Source: Streptomyces sp. CB01201
Lineage (GTDB): Bacteria; Actinomycetota; Actinomycetes; Streptomycetales; Streptomycetaceae
Direction: 5' to 3'
Length of the DNA: 64,000 nt
Assembly: GCF_002803085.1 (NCBI RefSeq)
Contig: NZ_NNBJ01000005.1
Coordinates: 235,698 to 299,697 of the forward strand
Shown here piece by piece: positions 42,808 to 51,710 of this stretch. Positions within the stretch are counted from its first letter, which is position 1. Every line of letters begins with the position of its first letter. The translations under genes and the position numbers were made by a program. The notes under the pieces are model-generated. The model saw nothing but the letters and a program-made list of their open reading frames with translations. It ran no database searches and was not told the origin of the DNA.

Positions 42808-44052
42808 CTACCCGTACGCCAGCGGGTCGGCGAGGACCCTGCGCACCACGCGGGCCGCCGCGCCCCGGGCCGCGTCCCCGGCGAGCGAGGAGGCGCGCAG
42901 CCGGCCGCTGCCGGGAGGCCAGAGGCCGGACACCGTCCGGCGGGTCAGCTCGCGGTCGGCGGCGGGCGCGAGCCAGGGCATCAGGACGCGGTAGATGCCG
43001 CCGAGCACCACCGCCTCCGGGTCGAAGAGGTTGACGGCGCCGGACAGGACGACTCCCAGGGTCCGGCCGGCCTCGGCCAGCGCGCCGAGAGCGCTTTCAT
43101 CGCCCGCCCGGGCCCGGCGTTCGAGCTCGGCGACGCCCGGGACTCCGGCGTTCTCGTCCAGACCGGCGGCCCGCAGCAGCGCCAGCTGGCCCGCGTACTG
43201 CTCCAGACACCCCTGGGAGCCGCAGCGGCACGCGGGGCCCCGCGGGTCGACCACCGTGTGCCCGATCTCCCCGGCGAAGCCGTGGGCACCGCGCAGCAGT
43301 TCACCGCCGACGACCAGCGCCCCGCCCACACCGATCTCGCCGGTCAGATACAGGAAGTGCTCCACCCGCTCCTCCGGAGCGCCGAACCACAGCTCGGCGA
43401 GGGCCGCCACATTGGCCTCGTTGTCCGAACTGACCGGCAGGGGCGCGGAGTCGGGCCGGAACCGGCCGAGCGCCCGGCTGAACAGCGCCTCGGCCTCGAC
43501 CTGGTTCCACCCCAGGTTGGGGGCCTGGCGCACGGACCCCTGCGAGACGAGGCCCGGCAGTGCGAGGTCCGTACCGACCGGGTGCAGCTCCTGCTCGGCG
43601 GCGGACTCCAGGGCGCGGGCCGCGATCCGGGCCGCCCGTTCCAGCACGTCGGCCGGTGGTTCGCGCCGGTTGTCCAAGTGCTCGGTCAGGCGCACCCGGT
43701 CGGTACCCGCGAGGTCCACCACGCAGACCGAGACGTAGTCGACATTGACCTCGACCCCCGCGCCGGCGGGCCCGGTGCGGGCCGGGGTCAGCATGGTGCC
43801 CGGCCGCCCGGCCTGCCCGCTGAACGACTTGCCGGACTCGGTGAGGAACCCGCCCCGGATCAGCTGATCGGCGAGCGAGGACACCGCGGCCCTGGTCAGG
43901 CCGGTACGGGCGGCGGCGCCGGCCCGACTGAGAGCGCTCTCGTCGTGTACGGCCCGCAGCACCAGGCTGAGGTTGTGCCGACGCACGGTGTCCTTGTCGG
44001 CCTTGGGTGCGAGCGGGGCGGGGCGGCCGCGCGAAGTCGATTGATCGTCCAT
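42808..44052 (-). CDS. ROK-family transcriptional regulator
   Basis: A 414-residue sugar-responsive repressor. The N-terminal winged helix is VRRHNLSLVLRAVHDESALS followed by TGLTRAAVSSLADQLI. The ROK domain follows, with EIGVGGALVVGGELLRGAHG and the zinc motif CRCGSQGCLEQYAG, complete with its cysteines. Such proteins (NagC, XylR, Rok7B7) respond to sugars or sugar phosphates. ATG 44052 gives a normal N-terminus; the upstream frame is open but unlike the family. Its own coding region contains the full palindrome GAGAGCGCTCTC at 43930. Upstream lie two 17-bp near-palindromes that are good candidates for its binding sites. Confidence 0.9.
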   Translation of the reverse strand: MDDQSTSRGRPAPLAPKADKDTVRRHNLSLVLRAVHDESALSRAGAAARTGLTRAAVSSLADQLIRGGFLTESGKSFSGQAGRPGTMLTPARTGPAGAGVEVNVDYVSVCVVDLAGTDRVRLTEHLDNRREPPADVLERAARIAARALESAAEQELHPVGTDLALPGLVSQGSVRQAPNLGWNQVEAEALFSRALGRFRPDSAPLPVSSDNEANVAALAELWFGAPEERVEHFLYLTGEIGVGGALVVGGELLRGAHGFAGEIGHTVVDPRGPACRCGSQGCLEQYAGQLALLRAAGLDENAGVPGVAELERRARAGDESALGALAEAGRTLGVVLSGAVNLFDPEAVVLGGIYRVLMPWLAPAADRELTRRTVSGLWPPGSGRLRASSLAGDAARGAAARVVRRVLADPLAYG

Positions 44053-44213
44053 ATCACCCAGGAGCCTAATCCCAGCCCGCGGCCCACCGGAGGCCGAAGT
44101 GTCCCGGGCGCGAGCGCGGGGGCGCTTACCGGCCGTGGCGGGGTCGGCGTACGGGCGGCGTACGGGATGACGGGCCGCGCGTCGCAACAAGCCGCTCTCC
44201 GGATCTTTGCGAG

Positions 44214-44230
44214 CCGGGAGCGCTCTCGGG
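44214..44230. promoter_or_regulatory. Candidate operator, copy 1
   Basis: CCGGGAGCGCTCTCGGG, an imperfect inverted repeat centred on AGCGCT, typical in form of LacI/ROK-class operators. An identical copy lies 68 bases to the right. Confidence 0.6.
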
Positions 44231-44252
44231 CGGCCTTGCGCGGGTTTCCGGG
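44228..44252 (+). repeat. 25-bp direct repeat, copy 1
   Basis: The 25-base sequence starting GGGCGGCCTTGCGCGGG and ending TTCCGGG occurs here and again, identically, at 44262-44286. Together with the flanking palindromes the two copies make a near-symmetric array. Confidence 0.9.
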
Positions 44253-44261
44253 GGCGGCCGC

Positions 44262-44286
44262 GGGCGGCCTTGCGCGGGTTTCCGGG
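44262..44286 (+). repeat. 25-bp direct repeat, copy 2
   Basis: Identical to 44228-44252, 34 bases away. Its end overlaps the second candidate operator. Confidence 0.9.
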
Positions 44287-44298
44287 AGCGCTCTCGGG
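44282..44298. promoter_or_regulatory. Candidate operator, copy 2
   Basis: Second identical CCGGGAGCGCTCTCGGG. The pair, 68 bp centre to centre (6.5 helical turns), could support DNA looping by a dimeric or tetrameric ROK protein. Confidence 0.6.
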
Positions 44299-44548
44299 TG
44301 GCCGGCGCCGGTCCCGGGGCGCCTCGGGGCGTCCCGAGGGCGCACGTATCCACCACCTGGCGAAATGCGGAGCTACCCCTTACCAGCCCATGGACCGTTC
44401 TTTCCCTCCCTTTTCATTCCGCGCGATCATGCTCCGGACATTTGCGAGCCCGTGCCCGATATCCCTCCGCCTTCAATTCCCTTGTATTGGCGAAAGGTTG
44501 ACCTCTTCGGTGGAGAGCGGCAAGTGGCCGGTCAGTAGGGTCGGCCGT

Positions 44549-45220
44549 ATGCCCCCCAATCGTCCGGCGCTCCCGGTCCTTCCCTATCGCAAGCCCAAAC
44601 TCGGCCGGGATTACTGGGTGTTGGACGATGTGCTGCCCAACATCGACGAGGTGCGCGCGCGTTGTGTCGCCAAGGACGACTGGGTCGAGGGATATCCGTA
44701 CAAGCCCGAATCCTGGCCCGGCCTTCGCACCATGCCCGGCCTCGCGCCGGCCGAGCTCGCCCGGGTGGAGCGCCTGGTCAAGCAGCACACCGGCGCCAAG
44801 GAACTCTGGCAGGCCACCGCCCCCGGCGGCGCCACCCTCAACCACAACTGCATTCAGGTCGTCGGCGCCGGTGAGAGCGAGCCGCGTCCGCACACCGACT
44901 CCCGGGCGCTGTGCCGATTCGCGGCGGTCCTCTACCTCAGCCCGAAAGCGCCCAAGGACTGCGGCACCAGCTTCTACCGGCAGAGCCTGCCCGGCGGCGT
45001 ACTGGGCGGCAATATGGTCACGGCGCCGCACAACAACCTGGTCGAGGCGCTCGGTACGCGCTTCGTTCCCCCGGACTCCTTCACCGAGGACGTGCGCGTC
45101 GCCCACCGCTACAACCGGCTTCTCCTCTACACCGCCAACACCATGCACAGCGCCACCGGATACTGCGGCAGCACCATCGACGACAAACGCATGACCGCGG
45201 TCTTCTTCTGGATGGCATGA
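44549..45220 (+). CDS. DUF6445-type protein, putative 2-oxoglutarate/Fe(II) oxygenase
   Basis: A 223-residue soluble protein. Features recall a double-stranded beta-helix oxygenase: EPRPHTDSRALC gives a possible His-x-Asp pair, ANTMHSATGYCG a distal His, and DDKRMTAVFFW a possible 2-oxoglutarate-binding Arg. The N-terminus (RDYWVLDDVLPNIDEVRARC) resembles prolyl-hydroxylase-like proteins and the family listed as DUF6445. The substrate is unknown. ATG 44549 is a choice; the frame is open further upstream without a binding site. Divergent from the ROK regulator, which may control it through the shared region. Confidence 0.72.
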   Translation: MPPNRPALPVLPYRKPKLGRDYWVLDDVLPNIDEVRARCVAKDDWVEGYPYKPESWPGLRTMPGLAPAELARVERLVKQHTGAKELWQATAPGGATLNHNCIQVVGAGESEPRPHTDSRALCRFAAVLYLSPKAPKDCGTSFYRQSLPGGVLGGNMVTAPHNNLVEALGTRFVPPDSFTEDVRVAHRYNRLLLYTANTMHSATGYCGSTIDDKRMTAVFFWMA

Positions 45221-45249
45221 ACCGGATGCCATGAAGTGGATGGCATGAA
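45210..45249 (+). repeat. Three 12-bp tandem repeats over the stop codon
   Basis: GGATGGCATGAA (45210-45221, 45238-45249) and GGATGCCATGAA (45224-45235) with 14-bp period. The TGA stop of the preceding gene is in the first copy. Confidence 0.8.
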
Positions 45250-45459
45250 CGAAAAGCGCGGATACGTCACCGGCGCAGGCTGGACGCACCGGGTCGGGGT
45301 CCCTGCCGGGGCGACCGGCGGGGTATCTGCCGGGTTTCCTGTTCGTTCGACGTACCGCCGAACGTCACAGTGACGACATGGGGTCTTTCGCGGCCCAGGG
45401 TGTTCTTGATACACCCCTCTCGCCCCCTTGTTCCCTCACGCTTGCAGAGGCCCCCACTC

Positions 45460-47523
45460 ATGGCTGAACTCAACCGGCGCCGGTTCATGCAGCTCGCGGG
45501 CGGCACCGCCGCTTTCGCCGCGCTCTCGCAGAGCATCGCGCGGGCCGCCGCCATCCCCGCCGCGGGCAGTACCGGCACCATCCAGGACGTCGAGCACATC
45601 GTCGTCCTGATGCAGGAGAACCGTTCGTTCGACCACTATTTCGGTTCCCTCAAGGGCGTTCGCGGCTACGGTGACCCGCGGCCCGTCACGCTGCCCAGTG
45701 GCAAGTCGGTCTTCCACCAGGTCGGCGCCGGCAAGGAAGTGCTGCCCTTCCGGCCCGCGGCGGACAAGCTCGGCCTCCAGTTCATCCAGGACCTGAACCA
45801 CGACTGGACCGGTAGCCACAAGGCGTTCAACAACGGCAAGTACGACCAGTGGATCCCCGCGAAGACGTCCACCACGATGGCGTACCTCACGCGCGAGGAC
45901 ATCCCCTTCCACTACGCGCTCGCCGACTCCTTCACCATCTGCGACGCCTACCACTGCTCGTTCATCGGCTCCACCGACCCGAACCGCTACTACATGTGGA
46001 CCGGCTACACGGGCAACGACAACACCGGTGGCGGCCCGGTCCTGGGCAACGACGAGAAGGGGTATGGCTGGACCACATACCCCGAGCGCCTGGAGAAGGC
46101 GGGCGTCTCCTGGAAGATCTACCAGGACACCGGCGACGGCCTGGACGCGGCCGGCGGCTGGGGCTGGATCAACGACGCCTACCGGGGCAACTACGGCGAC
46201 AACTCGCTGCTCTACTTCAACAGTTACCGCAACGCCAAGGCGGGCGACCCGCTGTACGACAAGGCGCGCACCGGCACCAGTGCCAAGAACGGCGACGGCT
46301 TCTTCGACATCCTCAAGGCCGACGTCAAGGCCGGCACCCTGCCCAAGGTCTCCTGGATCGCCGCCCCCGAGGCCTTCACCGAGCACCCCAACTGGCCGGC
46401 GAACTACGGCGCCTGGTACATCTCCCAGGTCCTGGACGCGCTGACCTCCAACCCGGCGGTGTGGGCCAAGACGGCGCTGTTCATCACGTACGACGAGAAC
46501 GACGGCTTCTTCGACCATGTGGTCCCGCCCTATGTGCCCGCCGACGCCAACCAGGGCCTCTCGACGGTGGCGACCGGGCCGGACTACTTCCCGGGCAACG
46601 CGAGTTATGCGGCCGGACCCTACGGGCTGGGCCAGCGCGTACCCATGCTCGTCGTCTCGCCGTGGAGCACCGGCGGGTACACCTGCTCCGAGACCTTCGA
46701 CCACACCTCGATCATCCGGTTCATGGAGCGCCGCTTCGGCGTGCAGGAGCCCAACATCTCGCCCTGGCGGCGCGCCATCTGCGGCGACCTGACCTCGGCG
46801 TTCGACTTCAGCCGCACCAACTCCGCGGCGCCGGGCCTGCCTTCGACGACCGCGTACATCCCGCCGGACCACAACCGGCACCCCGACTTCGTGCCGGTGC
46901 CGCCCGCGACCGGCACCCTGCCCAAGCAGGAACGCGGCACCCGGCCGACCCGGCCGCTGCGCTACGCGCCGTTCGTCGACGGCTCGGCGAACGTGAGCAC
47001 CGGCAAGTACACGCTCACCTTCGGCGGCGGAGCCTCGGCCGGGGCCCAGTTCCTCGTCACCTCGGCCAACCGCACGGACGGCCCGTGGACGTACACCACC
47101 GAGGCGGGCAAGACGATCGCCGACTCCTGGAACACGGCCTATTCGAGCGGGGCCACCAACCTGAGCGTCTTCGGGCCCAACGGCTTCCTGCGCACCTTCC
47201 AGGGGCCCGGCAAGACGGCGGGCCCCGAGGTCACCGCCCGGCACAACGCGGGCACCGGCAACCTCGACCTCACCATGACGAACGCCGGCAAGGCCACCGT
47301 CCACCTGAAGGTCGCGAGTGCGGCGGCCTACGGGGGAGCGACCCAGACCTTCACGGTGGCCGCCGGCGCCACCGTCAAGTACACCGTCGACCTGCGGGCG
47401 GGCAAGAGCTGGTACGACGTGTCGGTGACCTCCGACGCCGACACCACCTTCCTGCGCCGCTTCGCCGGACACGTCGAGACCGGCGCGTCCGGTGTCAGCG
47501 ACCCGGCGCTGATCACCGTCTGA
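45460..47523 (+). CDS. Secreted phospholipase C, phosphocholine-specific type, Tat substrate
   Basis: A 687-residue exported phosphoesterase of the bacterial PLC/acid phosphatase family. A twin-arginine signal (NRRRFMQLAGG, ending SIARAAAIPAAG) precedes the catalytic domain with HIVVLMQENRSFDHYFGSLK, the family hallmark with the nucleophile region, then PNWPANYGAWYISQVLDAL and YDENDGFFDHVVPP. Two C-terminal beta domains follow (from ~505, LRYAPFVDGSANVSTGKY, and a second ending FLRRFAGHVETG), as in PF05506. It hydrolyses phosphatidylcholine or related lipids outside the cell, probably for phosphate scavenging. ATG 45460 places the Tat motif correctly. A strong hairpin follows at 47586. Confidence 0.92.
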   Translation: MAELNRRRFMQLAGGTAAFAALSQSIARAAAIPAAGSTGTIQDVEHIVVLMQENRSFDHYFGSLKGVRGYGDPRPVTLPSGKSVFHQVGAGKEVLPFRPAADKLGLQFIQDLNHDWTGSHKAFNNGKYDQWIPAKTSTTMAYLTREDIPFHYALADSFTICDAYHCSFIGSTDPNRYYMWTGYTGNDNTGGGPVLGNDEKGYGWTTYPERLEKAGVSWKIYQDTGDGLDAAGGWGWINDAYRGNYGDNSLLYFNSYRNAKAGDPLYDKARTGTSAKNGDGFFDILKADVKAGTLPKVSWIAAPEAFTEHPNWPANYGAWYISQVLDALTSNPAVWAKTALFITYDENDGFFDHVVPPYVPADANQGLSTVATGPDYFPGNASYAAGPYGLGQRVPMLVVSPWSTGGYTCSETFDHTSIIRFMERRFGVQEPNISPWRRAICGDLTSAFDFSRTNSAAPGLPSTTAYIPPDHNRHPDFVPVPPATGTLPKQERGTRPTRPLRYAPFVDGSANVSTGKYTLTFGGGASAGAQFLVTSANRTDGPWTYTTEAGKTIADSWNTAYSSGATNLSVFGPNGFLRTFQGPGKTAGPEVTARHNAGTGNLDLTMTNAGKATVHLKVASAAAYGGATQTFTVAAGATVKYTVDLRAGKSWYDVSVTSDADTTFLRRFAGHVETGASGVSDPALITV

Positions 47524-47585
47524 CCCGTACCGGTTCCGTGGCCGTACCTCTGGCAGACGCCGTGTGACCCGGTGTACCGGCACAC

Positions 47586-47624
47586 GACCGAGGGCCCCGT
47601 CCGTGCCGGACGGGGCCCTCGGTC
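47586..47624. terminator. Bidirectional hairpin terminator
   Basis: Perfect 18-bp inverted repeat (47586-47603 with 47607-47624, loop TGC) between the convergent ends of the phospholipase gene (47523) and metG (47630). Confidence 0.9.
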
Positions 47625-47629
47625 ATGCG

Positions 47630-49354
47630 TCACGCCTCGTCGGCGCCGCCGAAGCGCTCTCGGTAGGCTTCCAGGTCCTCGTCCGTGATCTTCGCGAAGA
47701 GGACGGGCGGCACCGTGAAGGCCGTCCCGGCCGGAACCGTGTCCAGGGCCCTGGCCTGCTCCGGGGTGACCCAGGTCGCCGTGTCGTCGCCGAGCGCGAA
47801 CGCCGAGCGCATCGCCGTCGCCGAGGACGGGATGAACGGCTCGGAGACCACCGAGTACAGGTGGATCAGGTTCATCGCGGTACGCAGCGTGAGCGCGGCG
47901 GCCTCAGGGTCGGTCTTGATCTCCAGCCAGGGCGCCTTCTCCTCCAGGTAGGAGTTGCCGGCCGACCACAGGGCCCGCAGCGAGGCGGCCGCCTTGCGGA
48001 ACGAGAGCGCTTCCATGTGGCCCTCGTACTCGGCGAGCAGCGCCGCGATCTCCTCGCCCAGCTTCGCCTCGGCGGGCCCGGCCGCGGCGCCCGCCGGGAC
48101 GTCGTCGCCGAAGCGCTTGCGCGAGAACGACAGGACGCGGTTCACGAAGTTGCCCAGCGTGTCCGCGAGGTCCTTGTTGACGGTCGCCGTGAAGTGTTCC
48201 CAGGTGAACGACGTGTCGTCGGACTCCGGGGCGTTCGCCATCATGAAGTAGCGCCAGTAGTCGGCGGGCAGGATCTCCAGGGCGTCGTGCGTGAAGACAC
48301 CGCGCCGCTGCGAGGTGGAGAACTTGCCGCCGTAGTAGTTCAGCCAGTTGAAGGCCTTGACGTAGTCGACCTTCTTCCACGGCTCGCGCACGCCCAGCTC
48401 CGTCGCCGGGAACATCACCGTGTGGAACGGGACGTTGTCCTTGCCCATGAACTCGGTGTACCGGACGTCGGCCGCGCCCTCGGGCTCGTACCACCACGAC
48501 TTCCAGTCGCGGTTCGCCGGGTCGAGGTCGGACCACTCCTTCGTCGCGCCGATGTACTCGATCGGGGCGTCGAACCAGACGTAGAACACCTTGCCCTCGG
48601 CGGCCAGCTCCGGCCAGGTGTCGGCCGGGACGGGCACGCCCCACTCCAGGTCACGGGTGATCGCGCGGTCGTGCAGCCCCTCGGTCAGCCACTTGCGGGC
48701 GATCGACGAGGCGAGCTGCGGCCACTCGTCCCCGACCCGGTCGATCCACTTCTCGACCTCGCCCTGGAGCTTGGACTGGAGCAGGAACAGGTGCCGGGTC
48801 TCGCGGACCTCCAGCTCGCTGCTGCCGCTGATCGCCGAACGCGCTTCCAGCAGGTCCGTCGGGTCCAGGACGCGGGTGCAGTTCTCGCACTGGTCGCCGC
48901 GCGCCTTGTCGTAGCCGCAGTGCGGACAGGTGCCCACGATGTAGCGGTCCGGCAGGAACCGGTCGTCGGCGACCGAGAAGACCTGGCGGATCGCCCGCTC
49001 CTCGATGAACCCGTTCTCCTTCAGCTTCCGCGCGAAGTGCTGCGTGATCTCCACGTTCTGCTGCGAGGAGCTGCGGCCGAAGTAGTCGAAGGCCAGCTGG
49101 AAGCCGTCGTAGATCGCCTTCTGGGTGTCGTGCGCCTGCGCGCAGAACTCCGCGACGGAGAGACCCGCCTCCTTCGCGGCCAGCTCGGCGGGGGTGCCGT
49201 GCTCGTCGGTGGCGCAGATGTACAGGACGTCGTGGCCGCGCTGGCGCAGATAGCGCGAGTACACGTCCGCGGGAAGCATCGACCCGACCATGTTGCCCAG
49301 GTGCTTGATCCCGTTGATGTACGGCAGCGCGCTGGTGATCAGGTGTCGAGACAT
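47630..49354 (-). CDS. metG: Methionyl-tRNA synthetase
   Basis: Class Ia aminoacyl-tRNA synthetase, 574 residues, that charges tRNA-Met. Seen: the HIGH-type motif in [20 protein letters not shown], a zinc knuckle with Cys-x2-Cys pairs (TCPHCGYDK and CENC), the KMSKS-type loop [10 protein letters not shown], and the C-terminal anticodon-binding helices. No C-terminal dimerisation/tRNA-binding extension is present, the normal short actinobacterial form. ATG 49354 gives [12 protein letters not shown]. It is an essential housekeeping gene and so a fixed landmark next to accessory DNA. Two GAGAGCGCT 9-mers (47653, 48003) lie in it. Confidence 0.97.
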   Translation of the reverse strand: MSRHLITSALPYINGIKHLGNMVGSMLPADVYSRYLRQRGHDVLYICATDEHGTPAELAAKEAGLSVAEFCAQAHDTQKAIYDGFQLAFDYFGRSSSQQNVEITQHFARKLKENGFIEERAIRQVFSVADDRFLPDRYIVGTCPHCGYDKARGDQCENCTRVLDPTDLLEARSAISGSSELEVRETRHLFLLQSKLQGEVEKWIDRVGDEWPQLASSIARKWLTEGLHDRAITRDLEWGVPVPADTWPELAAEGKVFYVWFDAPIEYIGATKEWSDLDPANRDWKSWWYEPEGAADVRYTEFMGKDNVPFHTVMFPATELGVREPWKKVDYVKAFNWLNYYGGKFSTSQRRGVFTHDALEILPADYWRYFMMANAPESDDTSFTWEHFTATVNKDLADTLGNFVNRVLSFSRKRFGDDVPAGAAAGPAEAKLGEEIAALLAEYEGHMEALSFRKAAASLRALWSAGNSYLEEKAPWLEIKTDPEAAALTLRTAMNLIHLYSVVSEPFIPSSATAMRSAFALGDDTATWVTPEQARALDTVPAGTAFTVPPVLFAKITDEDLEAYRERFGGADEA

Positions 49355-49537
49355 CCTCGGATGCTCCTTATGTTCGTACGTGCGGCACCGCGGCGCGGCC
49401 GCGGCGAACCCAGGTAGGGAGGCCCACCCGCGGGGTCACACCAGGTGACGCCCCCGCCCGATGGGCAGGGCCATGCTATCGAACCGTCCGCGCCCTTCTC
49501 GCCGGAGTTTGGGGCCCCCGCCGCCCGGCGCGGTCGC

Positions 49538-50464
49538 TCAGCCCTCGGCGCGGCCCGCGTAGTACGTGGCGATCATGTCCTCCGCGCCGTGCCCGCGCGC
49601 CTCGGCCCGCGCGAACCGCTCGGCCGAAGCCTCGGTCAGATCCAGCCGTACGCCCGCCTGTTCGGCCGCTTCCAGGATCAGCCGGGTGTCCTTGAGGGCG
49701 GTGGACAGGGCGAAACTCGGGCTGAGGTCGCCGGTGAGGAGGGCGGCGGCCTTCGCATGCAGATAGCCGGTGTCCAGCGGGCCGCCCGCGACGGCGTCCA
49801 GGAAGAGCCGGGGGTCCACCTGGAGCGCCTCCGCGAGGCCCAGGCACTCGGCGACCGCGCCGACCAGATTGATCACCCAGGTGTTCGCGACCAGCTTCAG
49901 CCGGGAGGCCCCGCCGGGCTCGTGGCTGACCCAGACGGTCCGCTGCCCGATCGCGTCGAGCACCGGCGTGAGGCGCTCGCGGCCCTCGGGGGGCCCGGAG
50001 ACGAAGACGGTCAGCTTGCCCTGCTCGGCGGGTGCCTTGGTGCCGAGGACGGGGGAGTCGTAGTACACCACCTCCAACTCGCCCGACCGGCGCGCGAGTT
50101 GAAGCGTGGCCTCCGGGCCGACGGTCGAGGTCTGGAGCCACAACTGACCGGGATGCAGGCCGTCGGCGGCGGCTTCGAGGGCGGCGGACACGGACGGGCC
50201 GTCGTTCAGCGCGCTCAGCACGACGTCCGCGCCGCGCACCGCCTCGGCGGCGTCCGCGAACGCCGTGGCCCCTTCGTCGGCCAGCGCCCGGGCCTTGGCC
50301 TCCGTCCGGTTCCAGACCCGCACACCGAGCCCGGCCCGAAGCAGGCTGCGGGCCATCCCGGATCCCATGATCCCGGTGCCGAGTACGGCGACGGCGGGCT
50401 TGCTGGACGCACCGGATGTGCTGGACGGGCCGGAAGTGCTCGACGTGCTGGAGGCTGAGGACAC
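49538..50464 (-). CDS. NAD(P)-dependent beta-hydroxyacid dehydrogenase, HIBADH family
   Basis: A 308-residue 3-hydroxyisobutyrate-dehydrogenase-like enzyme. The dinucleotide motif AVLGTGIMGSGMARSLL is followed by VRVWNRTEAKA. The substrate loop is TSTVGPEAT, and the catalytic Lys lies in GGASRLKLVANTWV. An unusual Ser/Thr-rich N-terminal stretch (SSASSTSSTSGPSSTSGASS) precedes the fold. GTG 50464 has AAGGAGT upstream. Family members reduce or oxidise 2-methyl-3-hydroxyacids, tartronate semialdehyde, glyoxylate or imines; the exact substrate is unclear. It is followed by metG after 183 bases. Confidence 0.9.
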   Translation of the reverse strand: MSSASSTSSTSGPSSTSGASSKPAVAVLGTGIMGSGMARSLLRAGLGVRVWNRTEAKARALADEGATAFADAAEAVRGADVVLSALNDGPSVSAALEAAADGLHPGQLWLQTSTVGPEATLQLARRSGELEVVYYDSPVLGTKAPAEQGKLTVFVSGPPEGRERLTPVLDAIGQRTVWVSHEPGGASRLKLVANTWVINLVGAVAECLGLAEALQVDPRLFLDAVAGGPLDTGYLHAKAAALLTGDLSPSFALSTALKDTRLILEAAEQAGVRLDLTEASAERFARAEARGHGAEDMIATYYAGRAEG

Positions 50465-50889
50465 GGGGACTCCTTCGCGTGGGTGGTGGCACTCGACCGA
50501 GGGGGCCGGGTCTCGCACGGCCGGACACGTACGGCCGAGTGTCGCGTACCCCGAGTCTCGTACGGATGCGCCGCCGCGGAGGTGACCGGCACCGCCGGGA
50601 ATGAGGCCCGGGCGGGAGCGCCAGGAGTGGGGTTCAGGCGTCCAGGCGTGAGCTCCAGCAATGAGCCCTGCCCGCCGTTCCCGGGCGAGGGGAGGGCGGG
50701 CAGGGGAGTGGGGAGGGCTGGACGGGGTGGGCGAGAGCGCTCTCACCGCCGGCGGCGGCCCGTGCTCAGGCCGCGGCGCGGACCCGGGAGCGCTCTCTCA
50801 GCCGCAGCCGCAGCCGCACCTGTACTCGCTGCCGCTGCCGCTGCCGCTGCCGCTGCCGCACGCGGACCCGCACTCGCGACCTCCGCCTC
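50465..50889. promoter_or_regulatory. Intergenic region with paired GAGAGCGCT boxes and CTGCCG repeats
   Basis: 425 bases without a supported gene, upstream of the HIBADH gene. The palindrome GAGAGCGCTCTC occurs at 50733-50744 and CCGGGAGCGCTCTC ends at 50797, giving two boxes 56 bp apart. At 50828-50858 the hexamer GCTGCC/CTGCCG repeats about five times, preceded by three GCCGCA units. The HIBADH promoter should be at the left end. Confidence 0.55.
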
Positions 50890-51675
50890 TCACACCCCCC
50901 GCGGCACCCGGGACGGCCGGCCCCGGCCGCGGGTCAGGTTGTACCCGGCGACGCCCGCGAGCGCGGCGAGCACGCCACCCGCGGCGGTCCACACCCAGCG
51001 GTCGGTCCACCAGCCGGAGGACCAGCCGCCGTCCGGCTCGACCGCGGACCTGGCGCCGAGCGGGGTGGCGAGCTTGCCGTCCACGGCGTGCGCGCCGCCG
51101 GTGTCCAGGACGGTCGGCTCGACCTCGGCCTTGAACGGCAGGCCCCGGTCGGTGTCGGGCAGCGAGACCGCCGTGAGGCGGATGTAGTACGTGCCCGGCA
51201 GCGGGTCGGTCGACCAGGTGTCGGCCCAGGCGACGGTCGGCCGCAGGGTGCAGGACAGCTCCACGGCGGCCGCGTCCTGCGCCGCGGACCGGGACTGCAT
51301 CCCGTACATGCAGGGCTGGCGGCGGCGCAGTCCGTCGTACACGTCGAGGCGCCAGGTGGAGGAGCCGTGCCGCGAGGCGGCCTCGGGGAGCGTGACCTTC
51401 GCGGTCACGGTGGGGCGCTGTCCTGCGTCGGCGGGGAACATCCAGTACAGGTAGTCACCGCTCGACGCGGACGCCGTCGCCTGCTGGCCCTGATGCACGG
51501 CCACCGCGGTACGGAAGGCGGTGCCGGCCTCGGTGGGCGCCTGGTCGCTCTTGGACGCGGAGGGGCTCGGCGACGGCGAGTCGGCGAGCGCGGGGGCGGC
51601 CGCGCCGAACAGGGCCGCGCCGGCCAGCGTGGCTCCGGCCAGGACGGTGGCCGCCGACTTCCGTGCTGTGCGCAT
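50890..51675 (-). CDS. Secreted, C-terminally membrane-anchored protein, partner of the VWA protein
   Basis: A 261-residue protein I do not assign to a named family. A classic signal peptide (MRTARKSAATVLAGATLAG, cleavage after APALA) is followed by a Ser/Pro linker and an extracytoplasmic beta-rich domain (GDYLYWMFPADAGQRPTV, GTYYIRLTAVSLPD). A Trp-rich segment then leads to a terminal helix (WTAAGGVLAALAGVAGYNL) and a positive tail, so the protein has type I topology. ATG 51675 gives the natural signal peptide; ATG 51711 overlaps the upstream stop by one base (TGATG). The C-terminal plan is the same as in the VWA protein encoded just upstream, so the two probably work together at the cell surface. 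Confidence 0.75.
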   Translation of the reverse strand: MRTARKSAATVLAGATLAGAALFGAAAPALADSPSPSPSASKSDQAPTEAGTAFRTAVAVHQGQQATASASSGDYLYWMFPADAGQRPTVTAKVTLPEAASRHGSSTWRLDVYDGLRRRQPCMYGMQSRSAAQDAAAVELSCTLRPTVAWADTWSTDPLPGTYYIRLTAVSLPDTDRGLPFKAEVEPTVLDTGGAHAVDGKLATPLGARSAVEPDGGWSSGWWTDRWVWTAAGGVLAALAGVAGYNLTRGRGRPSRVPRGV

Positions 51676-51710
51676 CACTTGGCCCCCGGGGTGAGATGTG
51701 GTGTTCGGCA

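Larger units (their letters stand above)
44053..44548. promoter_or_regulatory. Divergent regulatory region between ROK regulator and DUF6445 gene
   Basis: 496 bases with no gene. The central part (44211-44298) has two copies of CCGGGAGCGCTCTCGGG and two 25-bp direct repeats, listed separately. The right part (44380-44540) is AT-richer and should hold the promoter of the 44549 gene; I see no clear -35/-10 pair. The left end, up to ~44200, is G/C-rich coding-like shadow without a ribosome binding site. Confidence 0.6.

Noticed and set aside
50465..50889. Short coding frames across the CTGCCG repeat region
   Set aside because: They are simple-repeat translations without ribosome binding sites.
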